Below are positions 7,309 to 13,415 of a stretch of 16,157 nt of DNA, piece after piece; position 1 is the first letter of the stretch, and every line of letters starts with the position of its first letter. A model generated the notes under the pieces. That model did not search any database. It saw only the letters and a program-made list of their open reading frames with translations, and had not been told where the DNA came from. The position numbers were made by a program, and so were the translations under genes. Source of the DNA: an uncultured Bacteroidales bacterium (lineage in GTDB: Bacteria; Bacteroidota; Bacteroidia; Bacteroidales; UBA4417). The stretch is taken from positions 1 through 16,157 of the forward strand of contig CALCJE010000042.1 in assembly GCA_937965665.1 (NCBI GenBank). The letters are read 5' to 3'.

Positions 7309-7354
7309 CCGGAAGAAGTATTTTTAACGGCGGTTTTACTTTCCGGTTCTTTTC
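7309..7354 (+). terminator. Hairpin with T-rich tail after the arsenic operon
   Basis: Left arm CCGGAA(GA)AGTA (7309-7320) pairs with TACTTTCCGG (7337-7346): ten pairs with a 2-base bulge and a 16-base loop, followed by TTCTTTTC. It lies 40 bases after the arsM stop, a suitable place to end the operon. An alternative CCGGAA/TTCCGG pairing (7271-7276 with 7307-7312) shares part of it. Confidence 0.45.
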
Positions 7355-7491
7355 AATAACAGGCTCTCAACCTGGGTTTCATCCAGAAGCAAGGCTATTT
7401 TTTTAATTGAAGTAATATGTTGTTTTTGAGCGGCTTCGGATGGCTGGTAACAACGCTGTGTGTAGCTGGTGAATAGATGCCGGGCTTTTGG
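7336..7491 (-). pseudogene. Possible C-terminal relic of a lost gene
   Basis: On the - strand a 51-codon stretch without start codon runs from a stop inside the tandem repeat to a TAA at 7336-7338. It reads like protein: ...RCYQPSEAAQKQH, then KKIALLLDETQVESLLLK. The composition (amphipathic, Lys/Glu/Leu rich) looks coding, but I recognise no family and there is no upstream body. It could be the tail of a gene cut off by the repeat array, or chance. The terminator-like hairpin overlaps its end. Confidence 0.2.
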
Positions 7492-7574
7492 TTAAAAGAT
7501 ACGGTTCATTTGGTTAAAAGATACCGTTCATTTAGTCAAAAGATACGGTTCATTTGGTCAAAAGATACCGTGCA
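7487..7574. repeat. Four tandem 22-bp repeats with alternating centres
   Basis: Four head-to-tail units (7487-7508, 7509-7530, 7531-7552, 7553-7574) share TTTRGTYAAAA followed directly by GATACSGTKCA. Units 1 and 3 carry ACGGT and units 2 and 4 carry ACCGT, which are reverse complements of each other, so the array also has a 44-bp period. There are no spacers, so it is not CRISPR. Function is unknown; a protein-binding array or a duplicated intergenic element are both possible. Confidence 0.85.
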
Positions 7575-7933
7575 TTTATAAACTGCTCCCGGATGTCTTC
7601 AGGATTTTCTTCCCGTAGGTAAAACTCATGCCTGGGTAATAGCCGGGTTCCTGGCTGCAGTCAAGATATTTCTCCGTCGATTTTAGCTGTTTTCGGGCTG
7701 ACCATGAAAACATCCGGGCAGGCAATTGATTTTTGTCATTGTAATTGGCTGGTTAATCAGGTACTGCTGAAAAATAGCTGTGTGTGCTTTGTCTGCTTTT
7801 CAAAAAATACGAAATGCAAGAATATCTTACCCTCATATTCAATATTCATGAACCTTGCCGAATTGATTTTCTCCGCCAGGAGATTAGCATAATACAATGA
7901 ACAGTAATGTGTTTTCAAGTCTGGAAACTAATC
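7575..7933. other. Non-coding stretch between repeat array and Hyf-like operon end
   Basis: I see no convincing gene here. A 62-codon + strand frame at 7704-7892 is Cys-rich with odd composition, and a 45-codon - strand frame at 7576-7713 resembles no family. Both gene groups flanking this stretch end towards it, so it is a convergent intergenic region. No clear terminator for the - strand operon was found; GATTAG/CTAATC copies near 7881 and 7928 form only a 6-bp inverted pair. Confidence 0.6.
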
Positions 7934-8686
7934 TTACTTCCGCTTCCTTGTGAGATCCAGTAGCCCGTTTATGATGGTCAGCGGGTGTGCCGGGTTACCC
8001 GGGATATACAGATCGACGGTATGATTTTCCAGAAATGTACGGTTGAGGGCCGGGCTGCCGGCAAATATTCCACCGCTGATAGCATCAGTTCCTACGAGCA
8101 CAATTATTTTGGGATCAGGAGTGGCATCGTAACATATCTGGAGTGCCTCGGCCATATTTTCCGTTATCGGGCCTGTAATCGCGATACCATCGGCATGGCG
8201 TGGCGAAGCAACAAATTCAATACCAAAACGCCCCATATCGAACTGCACATTGTTAGCCGCACCAAGTTCCCATTCGCAGCTATTATCGCCACCGGCCGAA
8301 ACCTGCCGTAATTTCATCGATCGGCCGAATAATTTTTGGATTTCAGGTCTCACCTTGTCGGAATTTACGCTTACCGGCTTATCGTCGCCTTCTTTTATTA
8401 CGAGGCTTTCCCTGTCATTTGTTGAGATTTTGTAGTCGGTGGTAAAAGTTATCTTTTCGGGAAACCGCATGGCACATTCGCCACAAAAAGTACATTTCCC
8501 AAGGTCAATGGAAACCGGGTTAACCGATATTGCATTTACCGGGCACATTTCCATCAGCTCAGTTTCATCCACTTTTGCAGTGCCTATTATCGGCCGCCCC
8601 CTGAAAATACCCGGTACTTTGGCTGTGGTAACATCGGGAATAAACTGTTTGCCCTGGTGGTAGAGGATTTTGATGTTATTGTACAT
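7934..8686 (-). CDS. Ehr/Hyf-like small subunit with N-terminal ferredoxin domain (HyfH-HyfI fusion type)
   Basis: The protein has 250 residues and is the last gene of the operon. Residues 1-80 form a ferredoxin-like domain with MCPVNAI (C48) and CTFCGECAMRFP (C65, C68, C71; F75 where a fourth Cys would be). Residues about 120-245 form a NuoB/HycG-like domain: RQVSAGGDNSCEWEL, FVASPRHADGIAITGP, IIVLVGTDAISGGIF, VDLYIPGNP. In HycG the proximal [4Fe-4S] cluster is held by CNGC, the Cys of GACG-SGGIF and PGC. Here these are D134, C137, D201 and N231, so only one ligand remains. The fold motifs (SPRHAD, TGP, SGGIF) are kept, so the protein is maintained and not decayed. It corresponds to HyfH and HyfI of E. 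coli hydrogenase 4 joined in one chain. It is probably a peripheral-arm subunit at the cytoplasmic face. It starts 115 bp after the large-subunit gene. Confidence 0.85.
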   Translation of the reverse strand: MYNNIKILYHQGKQFIPDVTTAKVPGIFRGRPIIGTAKVDETELMEMCPVNAISVNPVSIDLGKCTFCGECAMRFPEKITFTTDYKISTNDRESLVIKEGDDKPVSVNSDKVRPEIQKLFGRSMKLRQVSAGGDNSCEWELGAANNVQFDMGRFGIEFVASPRHADGIAITGPITENMAEALQICYDATPDPKIIVLVGTDAISGGIFAGSPALNRTFLENHTVDLYIPGNPAHPLTIINGLLDLTRKRK

Positions 8687-8801
8687 ATTGATGGCGTGTA
8701 GTTAATGGTTAATTGAAAATGGAAGGTCGGAAGTGTTGTCCTGGGCTACGAAGTGTCGGTAGTCACAAGCCCCGGTCCTTAAATCCTTATCCCAAATCCC
8801 T

Positions 8802-10307
8802 TTACAAATCATTTCCGCAGTACGACAAATTAAAGCTTTTATTACAGATAGGGAAATCCGAAATTTCATTGTTCCTTACCGAAAGTGCAAGTGCCAGCCA
8901 GTTATGGAACGAGGGATCCTTTATTTTGTAATGTTTTAATTCGCCATCGGCATTGGTAATTGCGCAATGGCATATTTCGCCGCGCCAGCCTTCAACCAGC
9001 GAAAGGGTAAACAAATTGGCTCCGGGAGCCGATGTTGCTTTTGCTGGTTTTATCTCAGCCACGGCTGGCACATCAGCAATCAGCGTACGCAGGTATTTTA
9101 TGGATTGGGTCACTTCTTTTCTGCGAATCTGGAAGCGTGAATATACATCGCCATGATGTTTTATAAAAGGTTCGTGATTGAGTTCAGCATAAAGGCTATG
9201 CGGGTGTGTAAGTCTGATGTCCCTGGCTGATCCCGATGCACGGGCCGCCATGCCTACTGCACCAATGGCTGCAGCATCCTCTATCGAAACCACGCCGGTA
9301 CGCTCAAAACGCGACAAGGCGCTGGGCATGTTAAAAAGCACTTCGTTCATTTCATCAAAGTCAGGTTCAAAAGCATCGAGTACCTGTTTGAGCCTGTCGG
9401 CAAGTGCCTGCGTAAAAGGGAATTTATTCTGCCCCGGACGGATCAATCCTTTCGACAAGCGATTTCCGCCCCACTCCTGCATAAAGTTGATGATAGGGGT
9501 ACGTAACCTTCCAAAAACAGAACTGCCAAGCTGATAGGCAATATCTGTGCAGCCGGCACTCAAATCGCCGGTATGTATGGCAATGCGTTCCAGCTCTAGG
9601 GCTACAGTCCGGGCAAAATCGAGATCGCGTGTCGACTCGAATCCACACAAGCTTTCCCAAACATGAGCAAAAGCCACGGAATGCCCCACGGCAGTGTCGC
9701 CGGCAATATTTTCGGCAAGCGTAGCCAACTGATTCAGTTTTTTTGTTTCGAGGAATAATTTTTCTATTCCTCTGTGCTGATATCCTAACTGGATTTCGAG
9801 ATGTAAAATCTGCTCCCCGTTACATATAAACCTGAAGTGACCCGGTTCAATAATGCCAGCATGTATCGGCCCTACGCCTACTTCGTGAAGTTCCTCGCTA
9901 TCAATAGAATAAAAAGGATAATTCGCGATAATCTCGTTCATGTCAACGCGATCGTGCGCATAACGAACCGGTTTCAACCAGGGATGATCCGAATACATTA
10001 CACCAAAGTTCTCGTGTATCTCGCGTTCAAACTTTTCGAAACAAAGATTTTTGGCGGTGAATGAAGCATATTCCGTATTTACATCCACCCTGCAGGACGA
10101 AATATATATCAAATGATCCGTATCATCGGCAATGCAGCAAATCAGTTTAATTTGGTCTCCATCCGGGTAACCGAAATAATTCACGCAATGCCTTCCCAGG
10201 TTCTCAGCCACCATTCCTGTATTTAAAACCAGAAAAGTGCTGTACGAAACTTCAGGAATTTCTGAAAGTGATACCGACTGATTGTTTTTTATGGTTAGGT
10301 AATGCAT
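8802..10307 (-). CDS. Ehr/Hyf-like large subunit (NuoC-NuoD/HycE-like) without Ni-Fe cysteines
   Basis: This 501-residue protein has an N-terminal NuoC-like domain (about 1-130, with NFGVMYSDHPWLKPVRY near 100-116) followed by a NuoD/HycE-like domain. VGPIHAGIIEPGHFRF (145-160) and LGYQHRGIEKLF (174-185) are typical of group-4 hydrogenase and complex I large subunits. The Ni-Fe ligands are missing. The first motif, RxCGxC in hydrogenases, reads N200-I-A202-G-D-T205 before GHSVAF. The C-terminal DPCxxC motif reads NLSYCG, with S495 and G498 at the Cys positions and C497 out of register. The protein stops at residue 501 with no His-ended processing tail, so no HycI-type cleavage is expected. 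It belongs to the peripheral arm with the small subunit and sits 95 bp after the HyfF-like gene. What it binds or oxidises is unknown. Confidence 0.87.
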   Translation of the reverse strand: MHYLTIKNNQSVSLSEIPEVSYSTFLVLNTGMVAENLGRHCVNYFGYPDGDQIKLICCIADDTDHLIYISSCRVDVNTEYASFTAKNLCFEKFEREIHENFGVMYSDHPWLKPVRYAHDRVDMNEIIANYPFYSIDSEELHEVGVGPIHAGIIEPGHFRFICNGEQILHLEIQLGYQHRGIEKLFLETKKLNQLATLAENIAGDTAVGHSVAFAHVWESLCGFESTRDLDFARTVALELERIAIHTGDLSAGCTDIAYQLGSSVFGRLRTPIINFMQEWGGNRLSKGLIRPGQNKFPFTQALADRLKQVLDAFEPDFDEMNEVLFNMPSALSRFERTGVVSIEDAAAIGAVGMAARASGSARDIRLTHPHSLYAELNHEPFIKHHGDVYSRFQIRRKEVTQSIKYLRTLIADVPAVAEIKPAKATSAPGANLFTLSLVEGWRGEICHCAITNADGELKHYKIKDPSFHNWLALALSVRNNEISDFPICNKSFNLSYCGNDL

Positions 10308-10342
10308 TGAAGGATCCAGGATTTAGGGTTAGGTGTTGATGT

Positions 10343-10377
10343 TATTCGTTATTCACTGTTCGCTGTTCATTATTCAC
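10343..10377 (-). repeat. Five heptamer repeats, consensus RYGAAYA
   Basis: Read on the - strand, the 95-bp gap between the HyfF-like and large-subunit genes holds GTGAATA, ATGAACA, GCGAACA, GTGAATA and ACGAATA, an exact 7-base period with purine/pyrimidine-preserving variation. A different heptamer, GGCGATG, occurs twice at 1061-1074. Such short period-7 arrays look like intergenic repeats and not like coding DNA; function unknown. Confidence 0.6.
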
Positions 10378-10402
10378 TAATCTCCCCGCGGGCATCACGT
10401 CT

Positions 10403-11830
10403 CTACATCGGTAAAAGGCTCACGCTGTCTTTCAGCATCTGAACAAAAATTGCCGGTGGATTTAATCCCAGGTAAACGGCAAATGCCAGGAACAAAAACT
10501 GTGAAAGTGATTCCCAGGGGCTTATCTTTTCAATATTTGAATCATCGAAACCCACTGCCGGAATAAAAAGTATTTTGAAGATGTTTTTCCCGAAAGCAAA
10601 AATTATCAAGGTTAGCAGCAACAGCACAGCGATGAGGAGTGCAATCTGTCCTGCATCGAAAATGGATTTAAAAATCAAAAATTCACTCACAAACAATCCC
10701 GATGGCGGCATGGCTGTGGCACTGATAAAACCGAATAAAAGCACCATGGCACCGGTTGCATTGTATTTAAAGTAATTGCCGATATGGTAAATGCTTTTAT
10801 CCTGAAAAACCCTGTAAAGCTGGTTAAACTGGAAGAAAAGGCTCGATTTTACAAAAGCATGCAGAATAATATGAAGTACTGCCGCATAATACCCAATACC
10901 ACCGGCGGCAACACCAAGCATCACAATTCCCATATGCTCAATTCCTGAGTAGGCCAGCATACGTTTCACGTTTTTCACTTTCAGCATATACACTGTTGAC
11001 ACAAATATGGAAAGAAAAGCAGCTGTACCCACCACCAACTGTGCCCAGTGTAAAAGTGGTGTGTTTGCAATGACTATGTAAAAACGAAAAATCCCGACAA
11101 ATCCCAGGTTCATAAGCACGGTGGCAAGCAGCGCACCAGCCGGGGCAGGGGCTTTATCTTTGGCATCGATACCGGCAGTAAACATGGGTACAAGTCCGAG
11201 CTTAGCTGTAAATCCTGTAAAAATGAATAGAAAAGCCATCCTCAGCCAAACAGGATTTAGTTCTGTTCTTCTCGCCAAAAGGTTTTTAAATGAAAGATCG
11301 TCGGAACCGGCATGTTGCAGCGACAGGCTCAGAAACAATATCCCGATAAAAATAAATGTAATACTGATGGCACAGATGAAGACATATTTCCAGGTGCCTT
11401 CGAGCGCCAGTTTATTGCGGTGGTGATAAATCAGGGCCGAAGCACTCAGCGTGGTAATTTCGGTAAATATCCAGGTAACTGCAATGTGATTTGAAAGATA
11501 TCCGGCGCTGATGGCCATGATCAGCAGCACCATCGAAGTTAGATAGATGGCTCTGGCCTGGGCATTTTCCTGGTGGTTTTCAATATAAATATAGCTATGT
11601 ATAAGCGCAGGTATAGCTACAATGCTCATGGTGATAAGCAATATAACCCCCAGTGAATCATAGGTAAAATAAATCCACTCGGTGCTGCCGTAATGGAAAC
11701 AGGAATAGATTGCAAACACCGATTGCAAAACCAGGAAAAGTCCCGCAAGGGAGTACACAAAGATTTTGTTCCTGCTGATAAATAGAATGATGGCAATCGC
11801 CAATGCTCCTAAAAGATAAACTCCAATCAT
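10403..11830 (-). CDS. HyfF-like antiporter-type membrane subunit
   Basis: The protein has 475 residues, about 14 TM helices, and belongs to the proton-conducting NuoL/M/N-MrpA/D family. Key charged positions are visible: WIFTEITTLSAS with E124, the helix-7 lysine in GFTAKLGLVP (K210), the lysines of KVKNVKRMLAYSGIEHMG (near 284-301) and HAFVKSSLFF. The usual loop after helix 7, HTWLPDAH in most relatives, reads MFTAGIDAK here, followed by the normal APAPAGALLATVL. In position and length it corresponds to HyfF of hydrogenase 4 (about 526 residues), though shorter. It should translocate H+ or Na+ across the inner membrane as part of the membrane arm. It starts 21 bp after the HyfE-like gene. 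Confidence 0.85.
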   Translation of the reverse strand: MIGVYLLGALAIAIILFISRNKIFVYSLAGLFLVLQSVFAIYSCFHYGSTEWIYFTYDSLGVILLITMSIVAIPALIHSYIYIENHQENAQARAIYLTSMVLLIMAISAGYLSNHIAVTWIFTEITTLSASALIYHHRNKLALEGTWKYVFICAISITFIFIGILFLSLSLQHAGSDDLSFKNLLARRTELNPVWLRMAFLFIFTGFTAKLGLVPMFTAGIDAKDKAPAPAGALLATVLMNLGFVGIFRFYIVIANTPLLHWAQLVVGTAAFLSIFVSTVYMLKVKNVKRMLAYSGIEHMGIVMLGVAAGGIGYYAAVLHIILHAFVKSSLFFQFNQLYRVFQDKSIYHIGNYFKYNATGAMVLLFGFISATAMPPSGLFVSEFLIFKSIFDAGQIALLIAVLLLLTLIIFAFGKNIFKILFIPAVGFDDSNIEKISPWESLSQFLFLAFAVYLGLNPPAIFVQMLKDSVSLLPM

Positions 11831-11851
11831 TTGGCTCTTTGGTTTTCGCTA

Positions 11852-12484
11852 TTAATAATCTTTTAAATTACTCAACTGATCCACACTCACATTTTTAAAT
11901 ACATCGCCGATTTTATTCAGGAATATGCCGAGTATAAGCACGCTGGCAAAAATATCCAGCATAATTCCCAGGTTCACCAGCATCGGCATTTCGTTTCCTA
12001 CAGCCAATGAAAGCACAAAAACGCCATTTTCAATTACCATATATCCCATTACATGGGTGATGATTTTCCGCCGGGTTGCAATCAGGTAAAGCCCGAAAAA
12101 TAAGGTTGAAAGCGCAACAACAAAGAAAATTTTATCCAGGTTATCGTCCTTAATTGTATTGGAAATCAATATGGTTATAACCACTATAAAAGTGGTGATT
12201 ACCAGCGACACAAAATTGGGGAGAAAGGGTTCGGCTTCGCGCGTAATATTGTTCCGCTTAAGCAGGTGGCTGAGGAATAACGGCACAGCCAACGATTTGA
12301 ACACAATGGTTTCGAGCATGATAAGTACCAGGTTGAGCGTATTTATTTCGCTAAGTTGCAGAAAGACAACAAAAAACAAAATTACGCCCTGCAATGCCAG
12401 CACCTTTATATAAGTCATCAGCCGGTTAGCTATGGCCATATAAAAAAGTGTGATTATAAATGTGATTAAAAGTACATGTATCAT
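11852..12484 (-). CDS. HyfE-like membrane subunit (NuoK-like)
   Basis: This 210-residue protein has about six to seven TM helices and matches HyfE of hydrogenase 4 in length (about 216) and position. Two membrane glutamates resemble those of NuoK: E58 in LVLIMLETIVFKS and E152 in HVMGYMVIENGVFVLSL. In complex I such residues belong to the proton path linking the peripheral arm to the antiporter subunits; that role is inferred here. The C-terminal tail DVFKNVSVDQLSNLKDY is cytoplasmic in relatives. The start at 12484 follows the HyfC-like stop by 24 bases. Confidence 0.85.
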   Translation of the reverse strand: MIHVLLITFIITLFYMAIANRLMTYIKVLALQGVILFFVVFLQLSEINTLNLVLIMLETIVFKSLAVPLFLSHLLKRNNITREAEPFLPNFVSLVITTFIVVITILISNTIKDDNLDKIFFVVALSTLFFGLYLIATRRKIITHVMGYMVIENGVFVLSLAVGNEMPMLVNLGIMLDIFASVLILGIFLNKIGDVFKNVSVDQLSNLKDY

Positions 12485-12508
12485 TGTATAAAGCTGAATT
12501 AACGTATT

Positions 12509-13414
12509 TTACATGAATTTATTAAGTATCAGAAGCACTCCGAAGAAAATAAGCAGGCTTACCGAGGTAAGTGCTACAATAAACTGCGGGTTGTGGCTCA
12601 TGCGGAAACGGGCCATGAACGACTCAATAATTCCTATGGTAACAGCCATCAGGAATTGAATAGCAAAAAATGAAGGAATGGCATATTGGTAAGGGATTAC
12701 ACCAATAAAAAGGTTCACGATAAGTGCGCCATAGATGGCAAATTTCAGATAGCCGGTGGTTAAAATTAGTCCGAGGTCGAAACCGCTGTTATCCAGAATC
12801 ATAACTTCATGAATCATGGTAAGTTCCAGGTGGGTTTTAGGGTCGTCAATCGGCATACGGCTGCTTTCGATCATGGCGATCATCAGGATTACAAAAGTTG
12901 CCAGTGCAGCCAGCGCATAGCTGATTTGTGAACCGATATGAAGTGCTGTAAAAATTTCCTGGAACGACGTATGGCCTGATAACAAGGCCAGCGATCCCAT
13001 CAGGATAAAGAAAGCGGGTTCGGCAAACATCGAATACAAGGCTTCGCGGCTGGCACCCATACCTTCGAAACTGCTGCCGGTATCCATGGCTGCAATGATG
13101 CTGAAAAACTTTCCCAACGCCAGCACATAGGCAAAAAAGATAAAGTCGCCATTAAAACTCAGCACTCCGCTCGACTGGCCGAAAGGTACAACCAGCATGG
13201 CCATTACCACCGATGCAAAGTAAATTGTTGGTGCGATCTGGAAAATAAAACTGGTGGTTTCGCTGTACACCACGCCTTTACGGAACAACCGGATAACATC
13301 GAGCACCGGCTGCATAATCTGCGGCCCTTTGCGACCCGAAGCCAGGCTCTTTGTTCGGATAATGATGCCCGTAAAAAAGATAGCCGCTATTACTATTAAA
13401 AGTGCACTCAGCAT
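12509..13414 (-). CDS. HyfC/HycD-like membrane subunit (NuoH-like)
   Basis: This 301-residue protein has about eight TM helices and the conserved NuoH/HycD loops: GRKGPQIMQPVLDVIRLFRKG (in two parts near 27-46), MGASREALYSMFAEP (119-133), and ESSRMPIDDPKTHLELTMIH (183-202). These cytoplasmic Glu/Asp/Arg-rich loops contact the large and small subunits in group-4 hydrogenases and complex I, and they are well kept. The gene starts one base after the stop of the upstream HyfB-like gene, so translation is likely coupled. Confidence 0.9.
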   Translation of the reverse strand: MLSALLIVIAAIFFTGIIIRTKSLASGRKGPQIMQPVLDVIRLFRKGVVYSETTSFIFQIAPTIYFASVVMAMLVVPFGQSSGVLSFNGDFIFFAYVLALGKFFSIIAAMDTGSSFEGMGASREALYSMFAEPAFFILMGSLALLSGHTSFQEIFTALHIGSQISYALAALATFVILMIAMIESSRMPIDDPKTHLELTMIHEVMILDNSGFDLGLILTTGYLKFAIYGALIVNLFIGVIPYQYAIPSFFAIQFLMAVTIGIIESFMARFRMSHNPQFIVALTSVSLLIFFGVLLILNKFM

Positions 13415-13415
13415 G

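Noticed and set aside
7487..7574. CRISPR array
   Set aside because: The units are head to tail without spacers and only 22 bp long, and no cas gene is nearby.
7576..7713. 45-codon - strand gene starting MFSWSARK
   Set aside because: It has a start and stop but no family resemblance, and ends exactly at the repeat array; likely chance.
7704..7892. 62-codon + strand gene
   Set aside because: Cys/Phe-rich odd composition, no recognisable motif, no promoter or neighbour to support it.
7934..10307. Functional NiFe hydrogenase or formate hydrogenlyase
   Set aside because: Both Ni-Fe motifs in the large subunit lack cysteines and the small-subunit cluster site is mostly lost.
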